NCBI RefSeq assembly: GCF_900114055.1
Contig: NZ_FORR01000008.1
Coordinates: 87,244 to 151,243 of the forward strand
Reading direction: 5' to 3'
Source of the DNA: Thermoflavimicrobium dichotomicum
GTDB taxonomy: Bacteria > Bacillota > Bacilli > Thermoactinomycetales > Thermoactinomycetaceae
DNA length: 64,000 nt
Shown: positions 18,782 to 29,174 of the stretch, one piece after another
Layout: each line of letters opens with the position of its first letter
How positions within the stretch are numbered: position 1 is the stretch's first letter
The notes under the pieces: generated by a model
Database searches by the model: none
What the model was told of the DNA's origin: nothing
The model's input: the letters and a program-made list of their open reading frames with translations, nothing else
Translations under genes and position numbers: made by a program

Positions 18782-21700
18782 ATGTTAGATGTAAACAACT
18801 TTGAATATATGAAAATTGGTCTTGCTTCTCCGGAAAAAATTCGTTCATGGTCGCGCGGTGAGGTAAAAAAACCGGAGACCATCAACTACCGCACGTTAAA
18901 ACCGGAAAAAGAAGGCCTGTTCTGTGAAAAGATCTTTGGTCCGACAAAGGACTGGGAATGTCACTGCGGAAAGTATAAGCGTGTCCGTTATAAAGGGGTC
19001 GTTTGTGACCGCTGTGGTGTAGAAGTCACACGTGCCAAAGTACGCCGTGAGCGGATGGGACATATTGAGCTTGCAGCACCCGTGTCTCACATTTGGTACT
19101 TCAAAGGCATTCCAAGCCGGATGGGTTTAGTGTTGGATATGTCTCCGCGTTCACTGGAGGAAGTTATTTACTTTGCTTCTTATGTGGTTGTTGACCCAGG
19201 TTCAACACCGCTTGAGAAAAAGCAGTTGCTATCGGAAAAAGAGTATAGAAGCTACCGTGAGAAGTATGGAAATGCCTTTGTCGCTATGATGGGAGCAGAG
19301 GCGATCAAACGTCTTTTACAAGATATTGATCTTGACAAAGAAGTGGAAATGCTCAAAGAAGAGCTTGCAACTGCACAGGGTCAGCGTCGGAATCGCGCAG
19401 TAAAAAGGTTAGAAGTATTGGAGGCATTCCGTTCTTCTGGAAATAAGCCAGAGTGGATGGTTCTGGATGTTCTGCCTGTCATCCCGCCTGAATTGCGTCC
19501 AATGGTACAGTTGGATGGTGGACGTTTTGCGACATCCGATTTGAACGATTTGTATCGACGTGTGATTAACCGGAATAACCGTCTGAAACGTTTACTTGAT
19601 CTGGGTGCTCCCGATATTATCGTGCAAAATGAAAAGCGGATGTTGCAAGAAGCGGTAGATGCTTTGATTGATAATGGTCGTCGCGGGCGTCCAGTAACAG
19701 GGCCAGGAAATCGACCACTCAAATCGCTTTCTCATATGTTAAAAGGGAAACAAGGGCGTTTCCGTCAGAATTTGTTGGGTAAACGGGTAGACTACTCTGG
19801 TCGTTCGGTTATCGTTGTAGGTCCAAATCTTAAAATGTATCAGTGCGGTCTGCCAAAAGAGATGGCACTGGAGTTGTTCAAACCTTTCGTGATGAAGGAA
19901 CTGGTAGCGAAAGGTCTCGCCCATAATATTAAAAGTGCGAAACGGAAAGTCGAAAGGGTTCATCCAGAAGTATGGGATGTTCTTGAAGAAGTGATCAAAG
20001 AACACCCTGTACTCTTGAACAGGGCACCTACGTTGCACCGTTTGGGAATTCAGGCCTTTGAGCCTGTTCTCGTTGAAGGGCGTGCCATTCGTTTGCATCC
20101 GCTGGTATGTACAGCGTATAATGCTGACTTTGACGGTGACCAAATGGCTGTGCACGTTCCATTGTCTGCAGAAGCACAAGCTGAAGCCCGTCTATTGATG
20201 TTGGCAGCCCAAAACATTTTGAACCCGAAAGATGGTAAACCAGTCGTGACTCCTTCGCAGGACATGGTTTTAGGTTGTTATTACCTGACCATTGAAAAAG
20301 AAGGAGAAAAAGGCGAAGGAAGCATTTTCCATTCGATTGGCGAAGCGATCAATGCGTATCAGCATGGTTATGTGACATTGCATAGCCGGATTGCAATTCC
20401 AGCAAAAAACATTCCCAAAAATACCTTTACCGAAGAGCAGAAAAAAGCATTGCTGGTTACTACGGTTGGCAAGCTGATTTTCAACGAGATTTTCCCTGCT
20501 GATTTCCCTTATCTCAATGAGCCTACGACACGAAACTTCCAAGGTACGCCAGATAAATACTTTATTTTTGAGAAAGGGACCAATATCAAAGAATTTATTG
20601 GCAAGTTGTCAGACCCTGGGGCATTCAAGAAAAAGTATTTGGGAGCGATTATCGCAGAGATCTTCCGTCGATTCGGTACTACAATAACGGCTGAAACATT
20701 GGATAAAATCAAGGCTCTTGGCTATACCTACTCGACAAAAGCAGGTATTACGATTTCTGTATCGGATGTAACGGTTCCGGAAGAGAAACAGGAAATTCTC
20801 AAAGAAGCTCAACAAAAAGTGGATACGGTTCTAAAACAATACCGTCGTGGTCTTATTACGGATGAAGAACGCTATGATCGGGTTATCTCGATTTGGAGTC
20901 AGGCCAAAGATAAAATTACAGAAGTATTGATGAACAGCATGGGTAAATATAACCCAATCTTTATGATGGCAGACTCGGGCGCACGGGGTAACGTATCACA
21001 GATTACCCAGCTTGCAGGTATGCGTGGTTTGATGGCGAACCCGGCTGGTAAAATCATTGAGCAACCGATCCGAACCAACTTCCGTGAAGGTCTGACAGTA
21101 TTGGAGTATTTCATTTCAACCCACGGTGCGCGGAAAGGTTTGGCTGATACTGCGCTCAGAACAGCAGACTCGGGTTACTTGACTCGTCGTTTGGTTGATG
21201 TGGCTCAAGATGTGATTGTGCGTGAGGATGACTGTGGAACAGATAGAGGATTGGCTGTAACAGCGATTAGTGATGGAAATGAAATTATTGAAGGGCTGTA
21301 TGATCGAATTGTAGGGCGGACTGCTTTTGAAACGATTCGCCATCCGGAAACCGGTGAAGTGATCGTGAAACGAAATGAAATGATTGATGAAGAAATCGCT
21401 ACGAAAATTATCGAAGCCGGTATTGAAAAAGTGGTAATCCGCTCTGTACTTTCTTGCCGTACCCGACATGGAGTATGTAAAAAATGTTATGGTCGGAACT
21501 TGGCTCTGGGTACACCTGTTGAGATCGGTGAAGCAGTTGGAATCATCGCAGCTCAGTCGATCGGAGAACCAGGTACTCAGCTCACCATGCGTACCTTCCA
21601 TACTGGAGGAGTTGCAGGTGATGACATTACGCAAGGTTTGCCACGGATTCAAGAGCTGTTTGAGGCACGCAATCCGAAAGGGCAAGCGATTATCAGTGAG

Positions 21701-22399
21701 ATTTCGGGTAAAGTGATCGATATTCGTGAAGTGAAAGATCGCCGTGAAGTCGAAATCGAAGGTGAAGTCGAAAACAAGGTTCACCATGTTCCTTATGGTT
21801 CTCGTATCAAAGTCAATGTAGGTGACTACGTGCAGGCAGGTGACGAACTAACGGAAGGTTCGATCGATCCGAAAGAACTTTTACGTATCAAAGGTACTCA
21901 GGGAGTGCAAGCATATCTCTTGCAAGAAGTACAAAAAGTATATCGTTTGCAAGGGGTAGAAATTAACGACAAACATGTTGAAGTAATGATCCGGCAAATG
22001 ATGCGGAAAGTACGGATTACGGATGCGGGTTCAACCGATCTCTTGCCGGGTTCAGCGGTAGATATTCATGATTTCGAAGCAGCCAACCGTAAAGTGCTTC
22101 TCTCTGGTGGAGAGCCAGCAGTAGCACGTCCGATCATTTTGGGAATCACCAAAGCATCATTGGAGACCGAGTCCTTCTTGTCAGCAGCTTCGTTCCAAGA
22201 AACGACACGTGTATTGACGGATGCTGCCATCAAAGGAAAAGTGGACCGTCTCTTGGGATTAAAAGAGAACGTCATTATCGGTAAGTTGGTGCCAGCAGGA
22301 ACAGGAATGGCACGCTATCGAAACCTGAAGCCGAAACTAGCTAACGAGTTGACCAATGATGCCGAAACCAATTCAAAAGAAACGGTATTGGTAGAGTAG
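18782..22399 (+). CDS. rpoC: DNA-directed RNA polymerase subunit beta'
   Basis: A 1205-residue beta' subunit. The N-terminal zinc finger shows [13 protein letters not shown] and CDRCGVEV. The active-site magnesium motif NADFDGDQ is near residue 447. The bridge-helix and trigger-loop region is intact, including [18 protein letters not shown]. The start is the ATG at 18782 ([10 protein letters not shown]), 7 nt after GGGAGG. An in-frame ATG at 18776 is too close to the SD. Confidence 0.98.
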   Translation: MLDVNNFEYMKIGLASPEKIRSWSRGEVKKPETINYRTLKPEKEGLFCEKIFGPTKDWECHCGKYKRVRYKGVVCDRCGVEVTRAKVRRERMGHIELAAPVSHIWYFKGIPSRMGLVLDMSPRSLEEVIYFASYVVVDPGSTPLEKKQLLSEKEYRSYREKYGNAFVAMMGAEAIKRLLQDIDLDKEVEMLKEELATAQGQRRNRAVKRLEVLEAFRSSGNKPEWMVLDVLPVIPPELRPMVQLDGGRFATSDLNDLYRRVINRNNRLKRLLDLGAPDIIVQNEKRMLQEAVDALIDNGRRGRPVTGPGNRPLKSLSHMLKGKQGRFRQNLLGKRVDYSGRSVIVVGPNLKMYQCGLPKEMALELFKPFVMKELVAKGLAHNIKSAKRKVERVHPEVWDVLEEVIKEHPVLLNRAPTLHRLGIQAFEPVLVEGRAIRLHPLVCTAYNADFDGDQMAVHVPLSAEAQAEARLLMLAAQNILNPKDGKPVVTPSQDMVLGCYYLTIEKEGEKGEGSIFHSIGEAINAYQHGYVTLHSRIAIPAKNIPKNTFTEEQKKALLVTTVGKLIFNEIFPADFPYLNEPTTRNFQGTPDKYFIFEKGTNIKEFIGKLSDPGAFKKKYLGAIIAEIFRRFGTTITAETLDKIKALGYTYSTKAGITISVSDVTVPEEKQEILKEAQQKVDTVLKQYRRGLITDEERYDRVISIWSQAKDKITEVLMNSMGKYNPIFMMADSGARGNVSQITQLAGMRGLMANPAGKIIEQPIRTNFREGLTVLEYFISTHGARKGLADTALRTADSGYLTRRLVDVAQDVIVREDDCGTDRGLAVTAISDGNEIIEGLYDRIVGRTAFETIRHPETGEVIVKRNEMIDEEIATKIIEAGIEKVVIRSVLSCRTRHGVCKKCYGRNLALGTPVEIGEAVGIIAAQSIGEPGTQLTMRTFHTGGVAGDDITQGLPRIQELFEARNPKGQAIISEISGKVIDIREVKDRREVEIEGEVENKVHHVPYGSRIKVNVGDYVQAGDELTEGSIDPKELLRIKGTQGVQAYLLQEVQKVYRLQGVEINDKHVEVMIRQMMRKVRITDAGSTDLLPGSAVDIHDFEAANRKVLLSGGEPAVARPIILGITKASLETESFLSAASFQETTRVLTDAAIKGKVDRLLGLKENVIIGKLVPAGTGMARYRNLKPKLANELTNDAETNSKETVLVE

Positions 22400-22432
22400 A
22401 GAATTGGTAAAACGATTTTTCATGGCATTTTA

Positions 22433-22461
22433 TTGACATAGAGAAACTTCGGTGGTAAGAT
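22433..22461 (+). promoter_or_regulatory. Promoter before the L7Ae-like gene and str operon
   Basis: TTGACA at 22433-22438 and TAAGAT at 22456-22461, with a 17-nt spacer, lie 43 nt before the L7Ae-like start. This good SigA promoter may feed through into rpsL-rpsG-fusA-tuf. Confidence 0.75.
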
Positions 22462-22504
22462 ATCCTCGTGTGCTTGGGAATTCTTCACTTTGGAGGGCGA
22501 ATCA

Positions 22505-22756
22505 ATGTCTTATGAAAAAGTGAAACAAGCGAAATCGCTGACGATTGGTACCAAGCAAACGAAGAAGGCTATTGAGCAGGGCAAAGCAGAGGAAGTGTTT
22601 GTGGCAGCGGATGCTGACCCACATATTACAGACTCCATTGTTGCTATGTGTAAAGAACGCGGAGTTGCTGTCGTACATGTCGATTCGATGAAAGAATTGG
22701 GCAAAGCATGCGGCATCGAAGTCGGAGCCGCTACGGCAGCGATTTTATCCGATTGA
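22505..22756 (+). CDS. rplGB: L7Ae-like K-turn-binding protein
   Basis: An 83-residue protein of the L7Ae/L30e/S12e family, matching B. subtilis YbxF, which binds kink-turn RNA. Visible features are the helix [20 protein letters not shown], the [17 protein letters not shown] core and a C-terminal [10 protein letters not shown]. It is not an essential structural ribosomal protein in Bacillus; its physiological RNA target is uncertain. The ATG at 22505 follows GGAGG by 8 nt; upstream in-frame codons lack an SD. Conserved position between rpoC and rpsL. Confidence 0.92.
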   Translation: MSYEKVKQAKSLTIGTKQTKKAIEQGKAEEVFVAADADPHITDSIVAMCKERGVAVVHVDSMKELGKACGIEVGAATAAILSD

Positions 22757-22772
22757 GCGACTATAGATTCGA

Positions 22773-22801
22773 CCGCGTACTACCCAGATGTACGCGGTCC
22801 C
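22773..22801 (+). other. Perfect hairpin in the rpsL leader
   Basis: GACCGCGTAC (22773-22782) pairs perfectly with GTACGCGGTC (22792-22801) around a 9-nt loop. There is no T run, so it is not a standard terminator. It stands 98 nt before rpsL and could be a processing site or a regulatory stem for the str operon. Confidence 0.5.
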
Positions 22802-22899
22802 ATTATGAAATCAGTCGTTCGTCTTTTTCGTTTAAAAAATGAACCGCCTGGATCTGTGGTCTTAAAAACCGCTACATGTAAAAAAGGAGGTGCTGAATC

Positions 22900-23313
22900 A
22901 TGCCAACAATTAACCAGCTAGTACGTAAAGGTCGTAAGAAAAAAGTGACCAAATCAAAATCTCCTGCTCTACAAGTAAGCTATAACAGCTTCAAGAAAAC
23001 CCACATCCCGCAAAGCTCTCCACAAAAACGCGGTGTGTGTACTCGTGTAGGTACCATGACCCCGAAAAAGCCGAACTCTGCTCTTCGTAAATATGCACGT
23101 GTTCGTTTGTCGAACGGGATCGAAGTAACAGCCTACATCCCAGGAATCGGACATAACTTGCAAGAGCACTCGGTTGTTCTTGTACGTGGTGGACGTGTAA
23201 AAGACCTGCCTGGTGTTCGTTATCACATCGTTCGTGGTGCACTCGATACGGCTGGTGTGGCAAACCGGATGCAAGGCCGTTCCAAATATGGAGCAAAACG
23301 TCCAAAGAAATAA
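22900..23313 (+). CDS. rpsL: 30S ribosomal protein S12
   Basis: A 137-residue S12 at the decoding centre. It has the Bacilli-type length with the [18 protein letters not shown] segment. The decoding loop [11 protein letters not shown] keeps K56, and VKDLPG keeps the second lysine, so no streptomycin-resistance change is visible. AAAAGGAGGTG precedes the ATG. It leads rpsL-rpsG-fusA-tuf. Confidence 0.98.
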   Translation: MPTINQLVRKGRKKKVTKSKSPALQVSYNSFKKTHIPQSSPQKRGVCTRVGTMTPKKPNSALRKYARVRLSNGIEVTAYIPGIGHNLQEHSVVLVRGGRVKDLPGVRYHIVRGALDTAGVANRMQGRSKYGAKRPKK

Positions 23314-23357
23314 TGGCATCATCATTGACGTCAATATAGAGAAAAGGAGGGAAAAGC

Positions 23358-23828
23358 ATGCCACGAAAAGGCCCAGTACCTCGCAGAGAAGTACTGCCAG
23401 ACCCAATTTACAACAGCAAGCTTGTTACCCGTTTAATCAACCGCCTCATGTACGACGGCAAAAAAGGAAAAGCACAACGCATTCTTTATGAAGCATTTGA
23501 TATTATTCGTGAGCGCACTGGCAATGATCCAATGGAAGTTTTTGAGCAAGCACTCAAAAACGTAATGCCAGTACTCGAAGTAAAAGCTCGTCGTGTAGGT
23601 GGTTCCAACTACCAAGTACCAGTAGAAGTTAAACCAGAGCGTCGCACCAGCTTGGGGCTACGTTGGTTGGTAAACTACGCTCGCTTGCGTAACGAAAAAA
23701 CTATGCAAGAGCGTCTTGCTAATGAAATTTTGGATGCTGCCAATAACACAGGCGCAGCTGTGAAGAAGAGAGAAGATACACATCGTATGGCAGAAGCTAA
23801 CCGTGCGTTTGCACATTATCGTTGGTAA
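23358..23828 (+). CDS. rpsG: 30S ribosomal protein S7
   Basis: A 156-residue S7, primary binder of the 3' domain of 16S rRNA and part of the E site. The opening [16 protein letters not shown] and the conserved [11 protein letters not shown] and RHYRW-type end (AHYRW) are intact. AAAAGGAGGG precedes the ATG, 44 nt after rpsL. In many bacteria S7 represses its own operon; no such site is claimed here. Confidence 0.98.
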   Translation: MPRKGPVPRREVLPDPIYNSKLVTRLINRLMYDGKKGKAQRILYEAFDIIRERTGNDPMEVFEQALKNVMPVLEVKARRVGGSNYQVPVEVKPERRTSLGLRWLVNYARLRNEKTMQERLANEILDAANNTGAAVKKREDTHRMAEANRAFAHYRW

Positions 23829-23868
23829 TTGCATCAAACTTTTGTGAACATGAAGGGAGAAAATTCCG

Positions 23869-25944
23869 ATGGCACGCCAATTCTCCTTAGAAAAAACACG
23901 CAATATCGGAATCATGGCTCACATTGATGCAGGGAAAACAACAACCACTGAGCGGATCTTGTTCTATACTGGTCGTGTTCACAAAATCGGTGAAGTGCAC
24001 GAAGGTGCAGCAACAATGGACTGGATGGAGCAAGAGCAAGAGCGGGGTATTACCATTACCTCTGCTGCTACTACTGCTCAGTGGAAAGGCCATCGTATCA
24101 ATATTATTGATACACCAGGTCACGTTGATTTCACTGTAGAGGTAGAGCGTTCTCTGCGTGTATTAGATGGAGCTGTAGGTGTTTTCTGTGCAAAAGGAGG
24201 CGTAGAGCCTCAATCTGAAACGGTTTGGAGACAGGCCGATCGTTATGGAGTTCCGCGGATCGCTTATGTAAATAAAATGGATATCATGGGTGCTAATTTC
24301 TACGGGGCTATCGAGCAAATGCGCGAGCGCCTGGGAGCAAATGCAGTAGCGATCCAATTGCCAATCGGTGCAGAAGATACCTTTGAAGGTATTATTGACC
24401 TGATTGAAAACAAAGCGATCTTCTACCTGGATGATCTGGGTAAAGAACAAGAAGTGCGCGATATTCCAGACGAGTACAAAGAGAAAGTGGAAGAATATCG
24501 TACAGCACTGATCGAAGCAGTTGCTGAATTGGACGAAGAACTCATGATGAAGTACCTCGAAGGGGAAGAGATTACTGTCGAAGAAATCAAATCCACCCTT
24601 CGTAAAGGAGTATGTAATGTACAAATTACTCCTGTACTTTGTGGTTCTTCTTATAAAAACAAAGGGGTACAATTGCTGCTCGATGCAGTTATTGACTACC
24701 TACCATCTCCGATAGATATCCCACCAATCAAAGGGGAACTACCGGATGGTAGCGAAGCTGAGCGCATTTCGAGTGATGATGAACCATTTGCTGCTCTAGC
24801 GTTTAAAATTATGACAGATCCATATGTTGGTAAGCTGACCTTCTTCCGTGTTTACTCTGGTACATTGGATTCCGGTTCCTATGTATTCAACTCCACCAAA
24901 GGTAAGCGTGAACGGATCGGTCGTATCCTGCAAATGCATGCAAACCATCGTGAAGAGATCAGTCGTGTATATGCTGGGGATATTGCTGCTGCTGTTGGAC
25001 TCAAAGATACCACCACAGGGGATACCCTTTGTGACGATAAAAACCCAATTGTCCTTGAATCCATGACCTTCCCAGATCCAGTGATTCAAATTGCAATCGA
25101 ACCAAAATCCAAAGCAGACCAAGATAAAATGTCTGTTGCTTTGCAAAAACTGGCTGAGGAAGACCCAACCTTCCGTGCTTGGACGGATGAAGAAACAGGC
25201 CAAACCGTTATCGCTGGTATGGGTGAGCTTCACCTCGACATCATCGTGGATCGCCTCAAACGGGAATTTAAAGTGGAGGCAAATATAGGTGCACCACAGG
25301 TGGCCTACAAGGAAACCTTCACAACTTCTGCGAAAGTCGAAGGAAAATTTATCCGCCAGTCCGGTGGACGTGGACAGTACGGACACGTTTGGATCGAGTT
25401 CGAGCCGCTTGAAAGAGGAAAAGGCTTCGAATTCGTCAATAAAATTGTCGGTGGTGTGGTACCAAAAGAATATATTCCAGCTGTGCAAGCAGGTATTGAG
25501 GAAGCCATGCAAAATGGTGTGCTAGCTGGGTATCCAATGATCGACATTCGTGCAACCCTGTTTGATGGTTCTTACCACGATGTAGACTCCTCGGAGATGG
25601 CCTTCAAGATCGCTGGTTCAATGGCACTGAAGGCTGCAAAATCCAAATGTAACCCGGTTCTTCTGGAACCAATCATGAAAGTAGAAGTAACGGTTCCTGA
25701 AGAGTATATGGGTGATGTCATGGGTGACATCAACTCTCGTCGTGGTCGCATCGAAGGTATGGAAGCACGCGGTGGTGCACAAGTCATTCACGCAATGGTA
25801 CCACTTGCTAACATGTTTGGTTATGTAAATACCCTGCGTTCTCGTACGCAAGGTCGTGGTACTTTCACGATGCTATTTGACCATTACGAAGAAGTACCGA
25901 AAAACGTAGCTGATGAAGTTATTAAAAAAGCTACTGGTGAATAA
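23869..25944 (+). CDS. fusA: Elongation factor G
   Basis: A 691-residue translocase GTPase. The P loop [12 protein letters not shown], the switch II region DTPGHVDFT and the NKMD base-recognition motif are present. Domains II-V follow with normal length, ending [14 protein letters not shown]. It catalyses tRNA-mRNA translocation and ribosome recycling. The SD is GAAGGGAG. Adjacent to rpsG and tuf. Confidence 0.98.
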   Translation: MARQFSLEKTRNIGIMAHIDAGKTTTTERILFYTGRVHKIGEVHEGAATMDWMEQEQERGITITSAATTAQWKGHRINIIDTPGHVDFTVEVERSLRVLDGAVGVFCAKGGVEPQSETVWRQADRYGVPRIAYVNKMDIMGANFYGAIEQMRERLGANAVAIQLPIGAEDTFEGIIDLIENKAIFYLDDLGKEQEVRDIPDEYKEKVEEYRTALIEAVAELDEELMMKYLEGEEITVEEIKSTLRKGVCNVQITPVLCGSSYKNKGVQLLLDAVIDYLPSPIDIPPIKGELPDGSEAERISSDDEPFAALAFKIMTDPYVGKLTFFRVYSGTLDSGSYVFNSTKGKRERIGRILQMHANHREEISRVYAGDIAAAVGLKDTTTGDTLCDDKNPIVLESMTFPDPVIQIAIEPKSKADQDKMSVALQKLAEEDPTFRAWTDEETGQTVIAGMGELHLDIIVDRLKREFKVEANIGAPQVAYKETFTTSAKVEGKFIRQSGGRGQYGHVWIEFEPLERGKGFEFVNKIVGGVVPKEYIPAVQAGIEEAMQNGVLAGYPMIDIRATLFDGSYHDVDSSEMAFKIAGSMALKAAKSKCNPVLLEPIMKVEVTVPEEYMGDVMGDINSRRGRIEGMEARGGAQVIHAMVPLANMFGYVNTLRSRTQGRGTFTMLFDHYEEVPKNVADEVIKKATGE

Positions 25945-25967
25945 TCAATAATTTTGTTATAAAAATA

Positions 25968-25994
25968 CTGGAGAAGCGCTTTTGCGCTTCCCAG
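25968..25994 (+). other. Hairpin between fusA and tuf
   Basis: GAAGCGC (25973-25979) pairs with GCGCTTC (25984-25990) around TTTT, extended by CTGG/CCAG beyond one bulged A. No T run follows. Probably an mRNA-processing or partial-attenuation element that lets tuf be expressed independently. Confidence 0.5.
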
Positions 25995-26056
25995 GTTTCA
26001 TATAAATTATTTTGACACAACATACTTTACTAATCGAAATTAAGGAGGACTCAATC

Positions 26057-27244
26057 ATGGCAAAAGCCAAGTTCGAGCGTACTAAACCTCACGTTAATAT
26101 TGGTACCATCGGTCACGTAGACCACGGTAAAACCACTTTGACCGCTGCCATTACCACTGTTCTTTCCCAAAAAGGTATGGCACAAGCTCAAGCTTATGAC
26201 CAAATCGATAAAGCTCCAGAAGAAAGAGAACGCGGAATTACCATTTCTACCGCTCACGTAGAGTACGAAACCGAAAACCGTCACTATGCTCACGTTGACT
26301 GCCCAGGTCACGCTGACTATGTTAAAAACATGATTACCGGTGCTGCACAAATGGACGGTGCAATCCTGGTAGTATCCGCTGCTGACGGTCCAATGCCACA
26401 AACTCGTGAGCACATCCTGCTCTCTCGCCAAGTAGGTGTTCCATACATCGTTGTATTCTTGAACAAATGCGACATGGTTGACGACGAAGAGCTTCTCGAA
26501 CTGGTTGAAATGGAAGTTCGTGATCTTCTCTCCGAGTACGACTTCCCAGGAGATGAAATTCCAGTCATCAAAGGTTCTGCTTTAAAAGCTCTTGAAAACC
26601 CAACTGGTGAAGAAGCAAAATGCATCTTCGAATTGATGGAAGCAGTTGACAGCTACATTCCAGAACCAGAACGTGATGTTGATAAAAACTTCTTGATGCC
26701 AATCGAGGACGTATTCTCCATCACCGGTCGTGGTACCGTTGCTACCGGACGTGTTGAGCGCGGAACCATCAAAACAGGTGAAGAAGTTGAAATCGTTGGT
26801 TTGGGTGAAACCCGCAAAACCGTATGTACCGGTATCGAGATGTTCCGTAAAATCCTTGACCAAGCTCAAGCTGGTGACAACATCGGTGCTCTCTTGCGTG
26901 GTATCGATCGTAAAGACGTACAACGTGGTCAAGTACTTGCTAAACCAGGTTCTGTAAACCCACACACCAAATTTAAAGCGCAAGTTTACGTTCTCACCAA
27001 AGAAGAAGGTGGACGTCATACCCCATTCCTAAACGGTTATCGTCCACAATTCTACTTCCGTACCACTGACGTAACTGGCGTAATCAAATTGCCAGAAGGC
27101 GTTGAAATGTGCATGCCTGGTGACAACGTAGAAATGGAAGTAGAACTCATCGCTCCAATCGCTATTGAAGATGGTACCCGCTTCGCTATCCGTGAAGGTG
27201 GACGCACCGTAGGTGCAGGTTCCGTAACTGCGATCATCGAGTAA
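26057..27244 (+). CDS. tuf: Elongation factor Tu
   Basis: A 395-residue GTPase delivering aminoacyl-tRNA to the ribosome. The P loop [20 protein letters not shown] and NKCD are present, and domains II and III are complete. The ATG at 26057 has AAGGAGGA 7 nt upstream; an in-frame upstream extension lacks an SD. A strong terminator ends the str operon here. In Bacillus the S10 operon begins almost directly afterwards, while here about 7.4 kb of accessory DNA intervenes. Confidence 0.98.
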   Translation: MAKAKFERTKPHVNIGTIGHVDHGKTTLTAAITTVLSQKGMAQAQAYDQIDKAPEERERGITISTAHVEYETENRHYAHVDCPGHADYVKNMITGAAQMDGAILVVSAADGPMPQTREHILLSRQVGVPYIVVFLNKCDMVDDEELLELVEMEVRDLLSEYDFPGDEIPVIKGSALKALENPTGEEAKCIFELMEAVDSYIPEPERDVDKNFLMPIEDVFSITGRGTVATGRVERGTIKTGEEVEIVGLGETRKTVCTGIEMFRKILDQAQAGDNIGALLRGIDRKDVQRGQVLAKPGSVNPHTKFKAQVYVLTKEEGGRHTPFLNGYRPQFYFRTTDVTGVIKLPEGVEMCMPGDNVEMEVELIAPIAIEDGTRFAIREGGRTVGAGSVTAIIE

Positions 27245-27251
27245 TTTGATT

Positions 27252-27286
27252 AAAAAGACTACTGGTCAATGCCAGTAGTCTTTTTT
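27252..27286 (+). terminator. Terminator of the str operon
   Basis: AAAAAGACTACTGG (27252-27265) pairs perfectly with CCAGTAGTCTTTTT (27272-27285) around a 6-nt loop, ending in six T. It is also usable by the converging GntR gene on the minus strand. Confidence 0.92.
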
Positions 27287-27337
27287 GTTACGATCTAAAT
27301 TCGATATAAGCCAGCCACTAGCCAGATAAAAGGCTAA

Positions 27338-27745
27338 TCAGGTGGCTTTGTTTTGGACTCTTTCTTTATATAGCTTATTGCATAATTGATGAAAGATTTC
27401 TTCCAACTCCTCTTGGTTCAATTGCATTCGAATAGCAGTTTGAATGGCTTCTGTCAGGGATTGTTTAACCATTTTCTCTTTATACTGTTTACTTTGTTCA
27501 GTTTCGACTTCGGCGACAAATGTTCCTCTCCCTTGTCTTGTATAAATAAGTCCTTCATATTCCAAGTCCTGATAAGCTCGACGTGTTGTAATGACACTAC
27601 AGGATAAATCCTGTGCGAGCGCTCGAATCGATGGCAGTGAGGTGCCGGGGGGCAGTTGACCGCTGATAATGAGATCTCTAAGCTGTTGCTTAATTTGATG
27701 ATAGATGGGTTCTGAACTGTGAAGGTCGACTTGGATTGGTAACAA
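27338..27745 (-). CDS. GntR-family regulator, YtrA subfamily
   Basis: A 135-residue repressor-like protein. The winged helix-turn-helix (PIYHQIKQQLRDLI, SLPSIRALAQDLSCS, YQDLEYEGLIYTRQGRGTF) is followed by only about 60 residues of helix, the short C-terminus typical of YtrA-type GntR proteins, which usually control ABC transporters. The start is placed at the TTG at 27745, 7 nt after GGGGGTGAT; a GTG at 27757 lies inside that SD. The gene ends a minus-strand cluster with ABC transporter genes, some decayed, and is the likely regulator of that cluster. Ligand unknown. Confidence 0.85.
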   Translation of the reverse strand: MLPIQVDLHSSEPIYHQIKQQLRDLIISGQLPPGTSLPSIRALAQDLSCSVITTRRAYQDLEYEGLIYTRQGRGTFVAEVETEQSKQYKEKMVKQSLTEAIQTAIRMQLNQEELEEIFHQLCNKLYKERVQNKAT

Positions 27746-27753
27746 GATCGGAA

Positions 27754-27969
27754 TCACCCCCCGTATAAACTGTTTCTATAAACTCCGTTAGTTATTTTAC
27801 TAGATAACAGGCTGATCCATCCATATAGTGTAAGTGAACCGGTTCCAATGGTAAACAGTCTGTTAGTTTGAATGGCCTGTATCCATTTTAAAATGATTGG
27901 AGAGGGAACCATCTGCTCCAAGGAGCTTAAATAAGAAATTTCTTTACATGCCCAAACTTTTTCCCTCAT
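27754..27969 (-). CDS. Small hypothetical protein coupled to the ABC ATPase relic
   Basis: A 71-residue reading frame that I do not recognise. It has one moderately hydrophobic stretch (LFTIGTGSLTLYGWISLL) that could be a membrane segment. The ATG at 27969 overlaps the original stop of the upstream ATPase pseudogene (ATGA) and has AAGGTGG 7 nt upstream, so it was once a translated member of the operon. It may be the truncated start of a permease subunit. It ends just before the GntR gene. Confidence 0.45.
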   Translation of the reverse strand: MREKVWACKEISYLSSLEQMVPSPIILKWIQAIQTNRLFTIGTGSLTLYGWISLLSSKITNGVYRNSLYGG

Positions 27970-28849
27970 GGATGATCCACCTTCAGGCCTTTTTTACGAT
28001 GAAACTGAGTCAGCTCAGTAACGATCTCTTCTACATTCATCGCTGTTACTTCTAAAACGGATATGTTTTTAGCATTGAGTGCTTCAAGCGTTTGAGATGA
28101 TTGGGAACTGATCATACGTGTGGAATGCTATGTTCAATACGAATAACTCCAGGGATTTCTTCCAGGTTTTGTATGGTCTCCGCAAGCCAAATAGTACGCC
28201 ACTGTTCAATCAATTAAAGTATCTTTCTCAAACGTTCCGATCATGATACCGCCATCCATTAAGGTAATATGGTCAGCGATTTTATGAATTTCTTCAGCTG
28301 AATGAGTGGCAATCAGGATGGTACGATCTCCGTTTTGCATCCATTCATCGATTTGATCATAGAAAATTTGCTTGGACATAAAGTCGTAGCCGTTAGTTGG
28401 TTCATCTAGTAACATGAGACGGGTATGACAAGACACGGCGAGTGAAAAAAGCAATTTGCGCTGATTTCCTGTCGATAGATCCTTGTAGGCTGTTCGTTCG
28501 GGAATGGCAAATTGATGGAGTAGACTGGCAAATGTGCGATCATTCCAGTTTGGATACCACTGTTTGTAAAAAAGGGCAAGCTTTTTTGCTGTCCATCTTT
28601 CAGGACCGAGATAGTTGGGTGGAACATAGCTGATTTGTTGTTTAATTTCTTTTTCTTGTTTGGGATAAGCCATATCAAATACAGAGATATGACCTTGATC
28701 TGGAAGAACCAAACCCATTATTAATTGAAACAGGCGGCTCACCTCGAAATAAAAGAACTTTATCTTAGTTGGAAAAGTGGAACACAGAGTTGTAAAAATG
28801 GCGCTTGTAACCCTGGTTTTGGATTATCAAGATGAAAAGCCGTTTCCAT
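27966..28849 (-). pseudogene. Decayed ABC transporter ATPase (YtrB/EcsA-like)
   Basis: Pieces of one ATPase lie in different frames. An N-terminal fragment starts METAFHLDN at 28849 and stops at 28762. The middle (about 28742-28206) keeps ISYVPP (Q loop), LSTGNQRK (signature), LMLLDEPTNGYD (Walker B) and ATHSAEE (H loop). The C-terminal part runs down to 27966. The Walker A motif is missing. A tandem CAAT duplication at 28207-28214 shifts the frame after DTLI, and another shift lies near 28116. The remaining C-terminal frame ends HRKKGLKVDHP and overlaps the next gene. It cannot make a working ATPase. Confidence 0.8.
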
Positions 28850-28883
28850 TACTTCACATTTATGCCTGATTGGGAATCCCATC

Positions 28884-29093
28884 TCATTTCAAGTTTTTTA
28901 AAATCCCCATCTTGCAAATATGAAGTGCTGCAATCCCCAGTCCAATAAGAAGAAAGGAGCCAATAATCCCAAATGATTCGGCAAGTTGAAAAAGGAGCCA
29001 GATCATAGGTTTTTGCGTTATGATCAAGATGCTTGAAAAAGTGGCAATCAGGATAAACGAATAAATCGAACAATTCCACGTGTATTTTTTGGG
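28884..29093 (-). pseudogene. Membrane-protein fragment, probable ABC permease remnant
   Basis: An open frame without a start codon encodes two hydrophobic segments (SFILIATFSSILII and FGIIGSFLLIGLGIAAL) and ends in KMGILKNLK before a stop. It begins right after an in-frame stop, lacks an SD, and lies just upstream of the decayed ATPase. It looks like the C-terminal end of a permease whose beginning has been lost. Function unknown. Confidence 0.5.
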
Positions 29094-29138
29094 TCATGAT
29101 GAACCGGACATATATTTCATTTTTTAAACAGTTAAAGA

Positions 29139-29164
29139 GTTGCCAGTAAAAAATGACTGGCAAC
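29139..29164 (-). terminator. Terminator after the NatB-like gene
   Basis: GTTGCCAGT (29139-29147) pairs perfectly with ACTGGCAAC (29156-29164). On the minus strand it is preceded by A-rich and followed by moderately T-rich sequence; on the plus strand a CTTTTTT run follows. It separates the intact NatAB-like genes from the relics downstream. Confidence 0.65.
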
Positions 29165-29174
29165 CTTTTTTCAA

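Noticed and set aside
26012..26017. TTGACA just before tuf
   Set aside because: No acceptable -10 at 15-19 nt; the nearest A/T boxes are 10-13 nt away.
28849..29163. 104-codon minus-strand frame over the permease fragment
   Set aside because: Its translation is not protein-like, while another frame of the same bases gives two clear membrane segments.
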